This document shows positions 21,968-32,039 of a stretch of DNA of 64,000 nucleotides, piece by piece. The stretch is taken from positions 93,027-157,026 of the forward strand of contig CAWIBS010000020.1 in NCBI GenBank assembly GCA_963834365.1, in the 5' to 3' direction. The position numbers were made by a program, and so were the translations under genes. The notes under the pieces were generated by a model that saw only the letters and a list, made by a program, of their open reading frames with translations, was not told where the DNA came from and made no database searches. The DNA is from CAWJAP01 sp963834365. GTDB lineage: Bacteria > Acidobacteriota > Vicinamibacteria > Vicinamibacterales > Vicinamibacteraceae. Position 1 is the stretch's first letter, and the number at the start of each line of letters is the position of its first letter.

Positions 21968-24631
21968 CTATTCGGCGCGCAGCGTCTCGGCCGGGTCGAT
22001 GCGTGCCGCCCGGCGGGCGGGCGCGTATGCCGCAAGCACAGCCGCACCACACACCACGGCCACCGCGATGCCAAACGCGCCCGCATCGAGGACCGTGACG
22101 TTCTGCAGGCGGACCAGGGAGCTCAGGACCTTCATCACCGAGAAGACGCTGACGAGCCCGACCAGCGCGCCGACCACCGTGAGCCGGGCCGACTGCGTCA
22201 CGATGAGCCGGACGACGGCGGCGGCCGTGGCGCCGAGCGACATCCGGATCCCGATCTCGCGCACGCGTTGGCTGAGCGTGTAGGTGAGCACGCCATAGAG
22301 GCCGGACACGCTCAGGCCGAGCGCAATGACACCGAGCAGCGAGCCGATCCAGGACGCCATTTTCAGCGGATAGAGCTGCATGGCGAGCATCTCTTCGAGC
22401 GGGATCACCTCGAACGCGAGCGGATTGTCGTGAGCCTCCCGCAGCAGCGCCTGCGCGCGGTCGACGCGAAGATCGGCCGCGGTGCGGCCGCGGACGAGCA
22501 TCGACTCCGCGCGGCTGCCGGAGGGATTCGTCGGAAGATAGAGGTGCGAGGCGTCCTTCCCCGTGTAGACGAAGGTGCTGACCATGTCCCTGGCGACGCC
22601 GACGATGATCACCGGCGTCGTGCCCGCGGGCGGGTCGTCAGGCCCGCCGACGGCTCGGAGCTCCTTCTTTGTCTCATCGCCCGGTCCTCGTTCGACGAAA
22701 CGCACCCAGACGGTCTGGCCGATCGGATCGGCGTCCCCCCACAACGCCCGGGCACCCGATCGATTGACGATGCCGACGAGCGCTTCCGCCTGCGCTTCCG
22801 CGGGCAGGAAGCCGCGGCCATGCACGATCGGGATGCCGACCAGCGGGAAGTACTCCGGCGACACGAACTGATACGTCGTCGGCACGACGGGCGCGTTCGG
22901 CTGCAGCCGGATGGGGGTCTTCGGGCAGATCGCCGAACAACGGATTCTGGCTCGTGGCCGCGACGATGCCGACGCGCGGATTGGCCCGCAAGACTTCGGA
23001 GGCATCCGCGAGGCGGGATGGACCGGCGACCCGCTGGTTCACGGACAGCACGCCGCGCGGCTCGAATCCGAGATCGGTCGCGGCCGCGGCCGATCCGTTG
23101 CGAGCGAGCGTGGCAGCCAGGACGATCGAGCACAATCGAGACGGCGACCTGGCCGACGACCAGCAGGCTGCGAAGCCGCGACGCGCCGAAGGCCGACGCG
23201 GCCTCGCCGCGCAGCGCGTGGGTGAGCGACAGGCGCGTCGCCTGCAGCGCGGGCAGCAGCGCGAAGAACAGCGTGGTCCGCGCGGCGACGGTAAGGGCGA
23301 ACACGAACACCCGGACGTCGAAGTCGAGCGGCACGACGCGCACCAGCACCGCCGAGCGACGGCGGCAGCGTGGCCAGGAAGACGGACAAGCCGACGCGCA
23401 GCACCAGGGCGGCGAGCCCGAGGGCGGCGAGGCCGGCCAGACAGCGAGATCAGCAGGCCTTCGGTCAGCAGCTGGCGGACCACGCGCCCGCGGCTGGCGC
23501 CGAGCGACAGGCGGACGCCGATCTCGCGATGCCGGGCGTTGGCGCGGGCGAGCATCACGTTCGAGACGTTGGCGCAGGCCGCGACGAGGACGAGCGCGAA
23601 GGCCGCGAACACCGGCGAGAGCACCGCCAGCATGTCGAGCGTCAACGGCGTCGGCGTCGCCTGCGGCCGAGGTCCGCGCGATCACCGTGTCGCCTCTTGT
23701 CCAGCGGCGGCGCAGGAGCGGCGTCAACGCGCTCGCCGCCTGCTCGCGCGTCACGCCCCGGCGCAGTCGTCCGGTGAGCGCGAGCTCCCGCGGCTGTCGG
23801 GTCGGCCGAGGAGGTCCACGCCTGCAGCGACCGTCCGTACATCGTGAGCGGCACCCAGAGTCGCACGGATATTCGTCGAGGCCGACGAACTCGGGCCGCA
23901 TGACGCCGACGATCGCGAACGGACGACCGTTGATCGTCGATCGTGCGTCCGACGACCGCGGGATCGCGATCGAACAGCCGCGCCCACGCCTGATGGCTCA
24001 GCACGGCGACCGCGCTGCCGCCCGGCTCTGTCGCGTCGAACGTCGCGAGCGTCCGGCCGAGCAGCACGCGGGCGCCGAGCGCCTCGAAATAGTTGCCCGA
24101 GACGAACGATGCGCCGAGTGCCGCCCGTCCGAGGAGACCAGCGGCGGCGTTCGGCCAGCACGGCATCGAAGACATCGTCGCGGCCGCGCAGTTCGTCGTA
24201 GTCGCGCCACGTGAACGTCGCGGCCGCCCGGCGGTCTGCGAGCGCCAGCGGATCTCGTGCAGGCTGTAACGGGTCGCGCACCGCGAAGGGCCGCAGCACG
24301 TAGGCGTTGAAAATCGTGAAGACGACCGTCGTCAGGCCGAGGGCGACGGCGAGCGTGAGGACGGTGGTGGCGGCGAACGCGCGGCTGCGAACGAGCCCGC
24401 GCCAGCCGTAGCGCAGGTCCTGCCGGAACTGGTCGAGCCAGACCAGCCGGCTCGCGACTCGTGGAACCGCTCCTGCGCGGCGAGGACGCTGCCGAAGGAA
24501 CGTCGCGCGGCCGCCGCGCGCCGCCTCGGGGCTCAGGCCGTCGGCGACCAGGCGGTCGGTCTCGAGCGTCGAGGTGCGCCCGCATCTTCCTCCGCGAAGT
24601 CGTCGTCGGTCCGCCGCCGGCGCCACCACAT
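21968..24631 (-). CDS. Orphan FtsX/MacB-type permease (ADOP), partner of PadR regulator, frameshifted
   Basis: The reconstructed protein, about 885 residues, has the acidobacterial duplicated orphan permease plan: a cytosolic lead (WWRRRRTDDDFAEE, then LETDRLVADGLSPEAARR), then two rounds of MacB-like periplasmic domain and FtsX membrane domain. The first core starts DLRYGWRGLVRSRAFAATTVLTLAVALG; the last ends VREIGIRMSLGATAAAVVRLIV and RRAARIDPAETLRAE. No ATP-binding gene is nearby, as is usual for the family. Several single-base shifts occur between 24,600 and 22,915; the first, near 24,585, is a clear extra A in GAGGAGATG. The ATG at 24631 follows the corrected PadR stop by two bases (TGATCATG). 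Substrate unknown. Confidence 0.8.
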
Positions 24632-24633
24632 GA

Positions 24634-24988
24634 TCAGGCCCGCTTCCGGACCGAGAATGCGGCCGATGGCGGCGGCGAGCCGGCGCCACTGTCGCGTCTC
24701 CGCCGTGAGCTGCCGGCGGCCGGCGGTGGTCAGCGTGTAGAACCGCGCCCGGCGGTTGTTGTCGGAGGCGCCCCATTCGGCGCTGATCCAGCCGCGCTCC
24801 TCGAGGCGTTGCAGCGCCGGGTAGAGCGACCCGTGATCGACGAGCAGCGCGTCCTCGGCCTGCTGCTCGATGGCACGCGCGATGCCCTGGCCGTGCTGCG
24901 GCCCGAAGACGAGCGTGCGCAGGATGAGGAGGTCGAGCGTGCCCTGGAGGAGGACGACGCGCTCCTGGGCGGCCTTACGGGTAGACAT
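24634..24988 (-). CDS. PadR-family transcriptional regulator
   Basis: This is a PadR winged helix of about 117 residues: LLQGTLDLLILRTLVFGPQHGQGIARAIEQQ, then VDHGSLYPALQRLEERGWISAEWG (recognition helix and wing) and FYTLTTAGRRQLTAETRQWRRL. PadR genes directly ahead of orphan permeases are a standing pair in acidobacteria, and the regulator probably represses its own operon. As written, the frame runs on into the permease. One extra G near 24,640 explains this: removing it gives a TGA at 24634-24636 just before the permease ATG. Confidence 0.85.
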
Positions 24989-25637
24989 CCAACCCGAGTA
25001 TCCGCGCCCTCGGGTCGAATGTCAACAGGAGCCGCGGACACGGGGCCACGGATAAATCGGACAGGGGCCACGGATAGGACGGATAATCGGACAAGACGGA
25101 CAGATCGGACAGAACCTGATTGGCTGAACAGGACCAGCCGAACTTGTCAGATCTATCCGTGGCTTCAGGACCATCCGAACTTGTCAGACTCTTGTCCGTG
25201 GCTTCGAACCCCTCGATGTCGCCGAGGTCCTTGGGCCGGCCCGTCGCGCGCTTGTTCCGGACGAACGCCTCGCGGCCGATGAATTCGACCTCGACATCGC
25301 CGAACGGTACGCCGCAGGCGACCGGGCCACGCCTCCGCGAAAGTCAGCCCGGTCAACTCGGTGAGGATATCGATGCGTCCCGGCGGAACGCCAATCTGAT
25401 AGGTGATGCCTGGGACTGGCGAAGTCCGCCTCGGATACCTGCGCGAGCGGCGCGCCGAAGCGCCTCCAGCGCCTTCATGACTCGCCTGGCGTTGTCTTGC
25501 GTAGCATCGATCCAGACGTCGAGGTCGCCAGTGGCCCTGGGACGGCCGTGAAGCGCGAGGGCGTAGGCACCCACGATCAGAAAGCGCACGTCAGCGGCGG
25601 CGAAGGCCCTCAACAGATCGGTGAAGTCCGGGTTCAT
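24975..25637 (-). CDS. Nucleotidyltransferase-fold protein (MNT/AbiEii-like), frameshifted, with repeat-derived tail
   Basis: The N-terminus (MNPDFTDLLRAFAAADVRFLIVGAYALALHGRPRATGDLDVWIDA) shows the minimal nucleotidyltransferase core: VGAYALALHG, and GDLDVW with the two metal-binding Asp. Three +1 insertions (near 25,463, 25,415 and 25,325) break the frame. When corrected, the protein continues ITYQIGVPPGRIDILTEL and FIGREAFVRNKRATGRPKDLGDI, the usual end of this family near 25,205. The corrected frame has no stop there and runs through the GGACAGATC repeat to a TAA at 24975-24977, inside padR. It overlaps the small upstream gene, forming a two-gene cassette. A toxin-antitoxin or RNA-modifying role is possible but unproven. 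Confidence 0.65.
25030..25215. repeat. GGACAGATCGGACAAG / ATCCGTGGCC word repeats
   Basis: A degenerate run built from the words CGGACAGATC, CGGACAAG and CCACGGATA, with both orientations present (TTGTCAGATCTATCCGTGGC at 25,144-25,163). The same family occurs at 33.69-33.83, 48.82-48.90 and 49.03 kb. It overlaps the tail of the nucleotidyltransferase reading frame. Confidence 0.8.
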
Positions 25638-25821
25638 AAGGAGGGTCGCCGCGGAGACGCCAGATCGATTCGCTGAGACGCCAGACCTGGAGCACGCGCT
25701 CGGACTCGGAGAGACTGAGCCAGAACTCCACGTCGTGGCGGTCGGCCTCGGCTGCCGACGTGAATCGTCGAACGCTGATGCGGGCGCGGCGGGCTTCCGC
25801 GTCGCCAGGCATGAGGCCCAT
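25591..25821 (-). CDS. Small conserved-type protein paired with the nucleotidyltransferase
   Basis: This is a 76-residue, highly charged protein (RRFTSAAEADRHDVEFW, LSESERVLQVWRLSESIWR) with one helical core and an end resembling EPGLHRSVEGL. Short proteins with this text commonly sit directly ahead of nucleotidyltransferases of the kind downstream, and the two overlap by 47 bases. By analogy with MNT pairs it could be a partner or antitoxin-like protein. No fold or function is established from the sequence. Start codon candidates are 25821 and 25812. Confidence 0.6.
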   Translation of the reverse strand: MGLMPGDAEARRARISVRRFTSAAEADRHDVEFWLSLSESERVLQVWRLSESIWRLRGDPPYEPGLHRSVEGLRRR

Positions 25822-25866
25822 TGTACTCCCGGCCTGTCGCCCGTTCGCCCGTAGCCCGGAGCCCGA

Positions 25867-26770
25867 TCAGAAGCCGGGAAACAGCTTCTTGAGCTCCTCG
25901 ATCGAGCGCCTGCCGCCCGTACTGGCCGAGCTGGAACGCCTCCGCGTACTTCACCTTCCGGCCTCGCTCCTCGCCGTACAGCGCGACCAGCCGATCGCGA
26001 TACTGGTTGGCGACCTCGGCGCTGCGCTGCTTCACCAGATCGACGAGGTACTTCTTCCGCTCCGCCTCGTCTTTCGGCACGTTGGGACGCGTGCGCCCCT
26101 GCCACGAGTCGGCGTCCCCGAACTGCGACGGCATGGCGGCAATGCACTGCCACTTCTTGTCCGCCACTTCGTCGATCGCGACCACCATCGTCGCCTCGAA
26201 CGGCGCCGGATGCTTGAACCCGTCCGAGTAGTACATGAAGACGGGATTGCCCTTCGTCGGCGGCGTGTCCGGCGTGAAGAACGCCGCGCCGACGAGCACG
26301 GCGGCGTCGTCCATGAGCACGCCCGTGTAGCGATGGTCGGCGTGATAGTCGTACGGACGATGGCCCATCACCAGGTCGGCCTGCCATTCGCGGATGAGAC
26401 GGGCCACCGTGCGGCGGTTCTCGAGCGAGGGCATCAGCTCGCCGTCGTGGATGTCGAGGACTTCCGACTCGGAGCCGAGGATCCGCCCGCACTCGGCGGC
26501 TTCGGCCTTGCGGCGCTGCGCGAGCGGTCCCCCCGCCTGCGAGAAGTGGCCGATGTCGCCGTTGGTCATCGCGACGAGCTTGACCTTGTGCCCGCGCGCG
26601 CTCCACAGCGCCGTGACGCCGCCGGTCTTGAGCTCGGCATCGTCGGGGTGCGCGCCAAAGTTGATGATGCGGAGCGGCGAGCCGGCCGGCGCGGGTTGCG
26701 TCGAGACGCCACGCGGCTGCAGGAACATCACGGCAGCGAAGCCGAGCGCGACGCAGGCGGATCGGGTCAT
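25867..26770 (-). CDS. Exported PIG-L/LmbE-type deacetylase, one frameshift near the end
   Basis: Residues 1-25 form a signal peptide (SACVALGFAAVMFLQPRGVS). The PIG-L fold follows: INFGAHPDDAELKTGG holds the zinc ligands and catalytic Asp (AHPDDAE), and YDYHADHRYTG the later zinc histidine. The family removes N-acetyl groups from sugars such as GlcNAc conjugates. A +1 shift near 25,915 changes the last residues; the corrected end is SIEELKKLFPGF with TGA at 25867-25869. Periplasmic location suggests action on imported or cell-surface glycans. It is divergent from the TAT-exported oxidoreductase at 26869, across a 98-base gap. Confidence 0.85.
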
Positions 26771-26868
26771 GCGTCACAGATTACACGCGATTCCGCTGGC
26801 TGGCGCGCATTGGCATGGACGGACGCCCGCCGGAGGGCTATCCTCGAAGCCGATTCAAGGAGGCAGGT

Positions 26869-28179
26869 GTGCATCAGCAGACACGGCGGGACTTCGTCAA
26901 GCTGGTCGGCGCGGGCGCCGTGGCCACGGCGGCCGGCGAACATGCCGGCGCGGCCACGCAGGGGACGCTGGCGAAGGGCCGCATCATCGGCGCCAACGAC
27001 CGCATCAACGTCGGGTTCGTCGGGCTGCGGAGGGCGCATGCGCACCCACATCGACCACATCGTCCGCCGCGCGAAGGACAAGGCCGACGTCCAGGCGGTG
27101 GCGGTCAACGACATCTGGGACAAGCGCAAGACAGCTGGCGCGCGAGCGGGCCGGCGTCGAGGAGAAGGCGGTCTACCACGACTACCGGGAGCTGTGCGCG
27201 CGACCGGACATCGACGTCGTCGTGATCAGCTCGCCCGACCACTGGCACCTCGAGCACACGATGGCCGCCCTGCGGAGCCGGCAAGGACGTCTATCTCGAG
27301 AAGCCGATGACCTACACGGTCAATCAGGCGAAGCGAGATCGCCGACGCGGTGAAGGCCGGCGGCCGCGTGCTGCAGGTCGGCAGCCAGTACCGCTCGCTC
27401 GATCACTTCTGGAAGGCGAAAAAGGCCATCGACGACGGCCTGCTTGGCCAGGTGGTGTGGGCGTCGGGCGGCTTCGGGCGCAACAGCACGGCACGCGGCG
27501 GCGAGTGGAACTACACGATCGATCCCGACGCCACCGAGAAGACGCTCGACTGGAAGGCGTTCCTCGGCCCGGCGCCGAAGCGGGCGTTCGAGCCGGCGCG
27601 CTACTTCCGGTGGCGGAAGTACTGGGACTACTCGGGCGGCATCGCGACCGACCTCTTCTACCACACGATGTCGCCGCTGCTGCTGGCGACCGGCGCCGAC
27701 TTCCCGGTGCGCGTCTCGGCGTCGGGCGGCATCTACGTGCAGAAGGATCGCGAGGTGCCCGACACGTTCTTCATGAACGTCGACTATCCCGCCCTGACGA
27801 TGCAGCTGGCCTGCTCGGTGACGAGCGGCGTCGGCGCGCCGCTGGTGATCCACGGGTCGGAAGGCACGCTGTTCGTCGCCCAGGACAGCGAGGCGCTTCA
27901 GCAACACGACGATGGAGGTCGTGCCCGATCGCGACTACAAGGACGCGTTCGTGAAGAAGACCGGGAGCGAGACGCTCAAGATCGAGGTCCAGCCGTTCGT
28001 GCGCGGGCGAGCACCCGCACATGGACAACTTCCTCGACTGCGTCCGGAGCCGGAAGGACCCGAATCTCTCAGCGGAGCTCGGCTACAAGGCGATGGCGGC
28101 GATCGGAATGGGCGTGCAGTCCTTCCGCGAGAGCAAGGTCCTCCAGTTCGACCGCGAGCGCCAGCGCGTCACGGACTGA
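26869..28179 (+). CDS. TAT-exported Gfo/Idh/MocA-family oxidoreductase, frameshifted
   Basis: A GTG at 26869 has AAGGAGG six bases ahead. The protein starts with a twin-arginine leader (QQTRRDFVKLVGAGAVATAA). The NAD-binding half follows (RINVGFVG, then DKADVQAVAVNDIWD), with VVISSPDHWHLEHTMAA and the catalytic-lysine motif EKPMT; the C-terminal half is the usual alpha/beta domain ending in KVLQFDRERQRVTD. The family oxidises or reduces sugars and related polyols. Six single-base insertions (near 27028, 27131, 27279, 27334, 27897 and 28007) break the frame but restore it overall, giving about 435 codons. No other region is missing, so the gene is probably intact in the organism. Confidence 0.85.
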
Positions 28180-28275
28180 TCAGGCGTCAGGGATCAGGGA
28201 TCAGGCATCAGCCATCGGCGGACTCAGGGCTCTGGATCAATCCTGTGGCCTGACGCCTGAGGCCTGGAGCCTGTA
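28179..28275. repeat. GATCAGGCATCAG / GCCTGAGGCCTG word repeats
   Basis: Directly after the oxidoreductase stop, GATCAGGCGTCAGGGATCAG words run to 28,215, and GCCTGACGCCTGAGGCCTGG follows, overlapping the 3' end of the convergent gene. A similar phrase occurs at 36,640-36,668. With so little room between the convergent stops, it may serve as the shared terminator region. Confidence 0.6.
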
Positions 28276-29508
28276 CAGGTGCGTGTCGGTCCGGATGAAC
28301 AGCGACTGGCGCGCGACGGCCATCGACGCCAGCGTCCGTCCCTCGAGCCTGTTGGTGGCGAGGCGCTGAAACGCGCGCCCCGGGGCGACGACGGTCGTCG
28401 TCCCGTCCTCGTCGAGGAAGTAGATCCGTCCGTCGGCGAAGACCGGTGAGGCCGAAAAGGCGCCGCCGAGTCGTTCCTGCCACAGCACGCCGCCGGTTTT
28501 CGCATCGAGGGCGGTGGCGATGCCGCCGTCGCTGACGATGTAGAGCTCGTCGCCCACGAGCAGAGGGGAGGGCGTCAGCGGCACGCCGCGACCCAGCTGC
28601 CATGCCACGTGCGAGCGCGTCACATCGCCCGCGCCATCCGGCTTTACGGCCAGCAGCGCCGGCTGGAAGAACCCGGTGGTGATGTAGACGAGCCCGTGGC
28701 CGAAGACCGGCCGCGGGACATTGGAGAACCCGTCCCCGTACGACACGCGCCAGATCTCATCACCCGTGTCGGGTGCGTAGGCGACGGTGAAATGAGCCCC
28801 CACACTGACCAGCTGGTCGCGCCCGGCGACGCGGATCACGAGCGGCGTCGTATAGGCCTGTCCAACCGGCTGGCGTCGATCGGTCTTCCACCGCACCTTG
28901 CCGGTCCGCTTGTCCACGGCGATGACCGAGGCCCGGCTGTTGCCGTCGCAGCTCAGGATCAGCAGGTCGCCGTACAGGACCGGAGATCCGCCGGCGCCGT
29001 GCTGCGGGTCGTACGGGAGAGTCGTCTTCCACACGACCGCGCCGCCCGTCGTCAGGGCTGCGGTGCCATCGGGACCGAAGTGAACGTAGACGCGATCGCC
29101 TTCGACGATCGGCGTCGGCGACGCCCAGCTGTTCTTGGCGTGCCGCTGTGAGGACGATCGATTGAAGCGGAAGAGCTCGACGTCCACGCGCACCCGCCCA
29201 CTCGCCACGTCGAAGGCGACGGCGTGCAGCACGACCTCACGGTCCCCGGTGGCCGTCGTCAGCCAGACGTCGCTGCCGGCGACCACCGGCGACGACCAGC
29301 CCTGGCCGGATACCGGCACCTTCCAGACGACGCTGGAGGACTCGCTCCATTCGGCAGGCAGCCCGCGCTCGCCCGAATGCCCTTCACCCGCGGGTCCGCG
29401 GAACGCGGGCCAGTCGCCGGGCGGCGCGGCGGCGATCTTGCGCGGCCAGAGCGGTACGGTCAGCACGAGGACGAGGGCCAATAGTCCGGCGATCGAGAGG
29501 CGGGGCAT
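28237..29508 (-). CDS. Exported PQQ-like beta-propeller protein
   Basis: Signal peptide RLSIAGLLALVLVLTVPLWP, then a propeller of about seven to eight blades with the repeating pattern D-x-x-TGKVRW / DTGDEIWRVSYGDG / DAKTGGVLWQERLGGAFSASP. The opening WPAFRGPAGEGHSGERGLPAEW is the standard start of acidobacterial and planctomycete PQQ-binding-like repeat proteins. No dehydrogenase catalytic disulfide or calcium-binding motif is seen, so it is more likely a scaffold or binding protein than an alcohol dehydrogenase. The ATG at 29508 gives the signal peptide; the frame extends upstream only through repeat DNA. Length 423 residues. Confidence 0.85.
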   Translation of the reverse strand: MPRLSIAGLLALVLVLTVPLWPRKIAAAPPGDWPAFRGPAGEGHSGERGLPAEWSESSSVVWKVPVSGQGWSSPVVAGSDVWLTTATGDREVVLHAVAFDVASGRVRVDVELFRFNRSSSQRHAKNSWASPTPIVEGDRVYVHFGPDGTAALTTGGAVVWKTTLPYDPQHGAGGSPVLYGDLLILSCDGNSRASVIAVDKRTGKVRWKTDRRQPVGQAYTTPLVIRVAGRDQLVSVGAHFTVAYAPDTGDEIWRVSYGDGFSNVPRPVFGHGLVYITTGFFQPALLAVKPDGAGDVTRSHVAWQLGRGVPLTPSPLLVGDELYIVSDGGIATALDAKTGGVLWQERLGGAFSASPVFADGRIYFLDEDGTTTVVAPGRAFQRLATNRLEGRTLASMAVARQSLFIRTDTHLYRLQASGVRPQD

Positions 29509-29521
29509 ACGGCAGACTACA

Positions 29522-29600
29522 ACGGCTCGCGGGCGCTGGAGCGGCTGGCACGGCTGGAGCGGGTGGCACGGCTGGAGCGGCTGGAGCGGCTGGTACTCCG
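29522..29600. repeat. GGAGCGGCTGG tandem repeat (same family as CCGCTCCAG)
   Basis: About seven degenerate units of GCTGGAGCG / GCTGGCACG, the reverse complement of the arrays at 3.95 and 35.82 kb, fill the space between the divergent PQQ-propeller and RidA genes. They must overlap or adjoin both promoters. Confidence 0.8.
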
Positions 29601-29669
29601 CGCGCCGCGTGCGTCGTATCATCGTCGGGCCATCATCCGCGGCATGGAGCGCGCCAACAAGGAGACCAC

Positions 29670-30146
29670 ATGAGAACGTCCGGCGTCATCGTCACGACCA
29701 CCGCTGCCCTGTTCGTCGCCGCCGCGAGCGGATACGTGCTCGGCCTGCAAGCGCAGAGCGATCACAAGCGCATCACCACGGTGCCGCTTGCTCCCGGCGC
29801 GCCGCCGCGGCCCTACACCCACGCGGTGATGGCCGGCGACACCTTGTATCTGTCGGGAACCGTCGGCAACGACCCGAAGACCGGCATTCCCCCGGCCGCG
29901 TTCCCCGATGCAGTGCGTCAGGCGATCGCCAATCAGGGCGACTCGCTGAAGGCAGCGGGCCTGACGTGGGCGGACGTCGTGAAGGTGAACGTCTACGTCA
30001 AGGACATGGCGAAGTACGCGGAGTTCAACGCCATCTACATGAAGGAGCTCCCTGCGCCCTACCCCGCCCGGACCTTCATCGCCGTCGCCGACCTGCCGGC
30101 CAATGGCCAGATCGAAATCGAGGGCATCGCGGTCCGACGCCGCTAG
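29670..30146 (+). CDS. Exported RidA (YjgF/UK114) family protein
   Basis: Residues 1-28 are a membrane segment or signal (GVIVTTTAALFVAAASGYVLG). Residues 35-157 are a RidA domain: TVPLAPGAPPRPYTHAVMAGDTLYLSG, then DVVKVNVYVKDMAKYAEFN. The catalytic-site Arg is present in PARTFIAVADLP and the conserved Glu in IEIEGIAV. RidA deaminates reactive enamines and imines, normally in the cytosol. An exported version must act on something else or in another compartment. AAGGAGA precedes the ATG at 29670 with good spacing. Monocistronic; its 3' end faces the ClC gene across a long inverted repeat. Confidence 0.88.
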   Translation: MRTSGVIVTTTAALFVAAASGYVLGLQAQSDHKRITTVPLAPGAPPRPYTHAVMAGDTLYLSGTVGNDPKTGIPPAAFPDAVRQAIANQGDSLKAAGLTWADVVKVNVYVKDMAKYAEFNAIYMKELPAPYPARTFIAVADLPANGQIEIEGIAVRRR

Positions 30147-30159
30147 CCCTGGAGACAGC

Positions 30160-30332
30160 GGAGGGGACGGAGGGAACGGTTTTAACACGGAGGAACGGAG
30201 AAACGGAGACGAACAGAGAAGAGCCTGATTCCTATTTCTATTTGTTTGGATTTTGGATTTGGATTTCTCCGTTCGTCTCCGTTGCTCCGTTGCTCTGTGT
30301 TAAAACCGTTCCCTCCGTCCCCTCCGTTTCCT
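30160..30332. repeat. Very long inverted repeat between convergent genes
   Basis: The left arm (about 30,160-30,215) starts GGAGGGGACGGAGGGAACGG, then TTTTAACAC and GAACGGAG words. The right arm (about 30,274-30,332) is its near-perfect reverse complement, with about four mismatches over roughly 55 bases. The loop of about 58 bases is unusually AT-rich (TTTGGATTTTGGATTTGGAT). The arms contain the GGAACGGAGAAACGGAG type of word known from many environmental genomes. It could be a MITE or a strong bidirectional terminator. Confidence 0.85.
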
Positions 30333-30337
30333 ACCGC

Positions 30338-32039
30338 TCAGCGAAATCCATAGGCGCGGTGGACGTCGTCCAGCGTCACGACGCCGACCAGTTCCTGCGG
30401 ATTCAGCCGGCTCACGACCGGCACGAGCTTGTGATGCGCCAGAAGGCGAAGCACCGTGTCGAGCGGCTCGTCCGGATGTGAGACCGGGAGGACGCGCAGC
30501 GTGGTGGACTGGGCGACGGTCGTCCGCTCGCCTGCAGGGCCGGATTCGAAACTCCTCGGTTCGGTGACGAGCGTGTCGTCGTAGACCGCCCATCCACGGC
30601 CGTCGAGACGCACCAGGGCGGCCGGCGCGTGCGCGGCGGCGATGACTTCCCGGGCTCTCTGGATCGGCAGGTCCGGCGCCAGCACCGGGATGTCGGTGCG
30701 CAGCGCCTGCTCGACGCGCAGCGGCTCCTCCTCGCGCTGGGCCTGGGCCGACGGCAGGTCGGCGCCTTCGTCTTCTGCCACGAAGGCGAGCAGCGGCCTG
30801 CCCTGCAGCATGCGCGCGACCAGAAACCCGAGCGTCGCGGTGATCATCGCCGGCACGATGACGAGGTGCGTCGCGCTCAGCTCGAAGACCATGAAGACGG
30901 CCGTCATCGGCGCGCGGAAGACGCCGGCGAAGACGCCGCCCATCCCGGCGAGGACGTAAGCCGTCATCGAGCTGGTCTCGAATGGCGCCATCTCGGTGGC
31001 CAGTGCCGCCGGCCGTGCCGCCCAGCATCACGCCGAGGAACAGCGTCGGCGCAAAGAGCCCGCCCGGCATGCCGGCGCCGAAGGCGAGCGCCGCGAGCAG
31101 CAGCTTCGCGATCCCGAGGATGGCGAGCCCGGTCCAGTGATACTGGCTGTGGAGCGCCGCGCCCATGCCACGGTACCCGGCTCCGAGCACTTCCGGGAGC
31201 CACAGGCCCACACCGCCGACGACGCAGCCGGCAATCAGCAGGCTGACGGCGGGCGGCACGCCGGAGTGCGGCCCGAGCCGCTGGCGGAACGCGACGATCG
31301 CCCGGACGTAGCCCGTCGAGAGCAGACCGGCGGCGACCCCGAGCAGCGCATAGACGACGAGCTCGCGGGGATCGGCCAGTGGCGGCAGGACCGGGACGGC
31401 GAACAGCGGCGTGTCCCCCAGGAACCACCGGGTCGTGACGACGGCGGCAGCCGCCGCGAGGACGATCGAGCCGAGCACCGCGGCGTCCCACGCCGCCACG
31501 ACCTCTTCCATCACGAACAATACCCCGGTGATCGGCGTGTTGAAGGCCGCGGCAATGCCGGCCGCCGCGCCCACCGGCGCGATCAGGCGCATCGACCGCT
31601 TCGACAGCCGGAAGACGCGGCCGAGCGACGAGGCGACGCTCGCCCCCATCAGGAGCGACGGGTCCTCGGGTCCCAGCGGCGCGCCGCTGCCGATCGACAG
31701 GCTGCACGCGACGAACTTGCCCGGCACCGCGCCCGCCGGAATGAATCCGTTCGACACATACAGCGCCGACTTCGTCTGCACGATCCCGCTGCCCTTCGCC
31801 GACGGCGTCACATGGCGGATCAGCATGAACGCGGCGAGCGCGCCGGCGGCGGGCATGAGCACGCTCAGAACCGGGTGGATCGCCGCATCGGTGGTCAGCC
31901 ACGACACGAGATCGATGGACACATGGAAACAGACGATGAGCAGCCCGGTGACGAGCCCGATCAGGACCGACAGCACGAGGAAGCGCTGCGTCTCGCCGAA
32001 CAGCACCGCGCGGGCGGCCGAGGCCGGACTCGACGTCAT
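30338..32039 (-). CDS. ClC-type chloride channel/antiporter with C-terminal CBS pair, one frameshift
   Basis: The membrane part (about residues 20-430) has the ClC signatures: KGSGIVQTKSAL for GSGxP, PLGPEDPSLLMGAS for GxEGP with the gating Glu kept, and GAGMPGGLFAPTLFLG for GxFxP. The C-terminal ~140 residues hold two CBS-like units (LAPDLPIQRAREVI...; DEPLDTVLRLLAHHKLVPVVSR), which sense nucleotides in related proteins. In the second signature Arg and Gly are replaced by Pro and Asp (GPEDP), a variant that may alter ion choice. A +1 A near 31,008 breaks the frame. The ATG overlaps the TGA of the upstream TPR gene, so translation is coupled. Confidence 0.85.

Noticed and set aside
21407..24214. 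935-codon plus-strand open frame across the flavoprotein and orphan permease
   Set aside because: Antisense shadow covering parts of two real genes and the gap between them.
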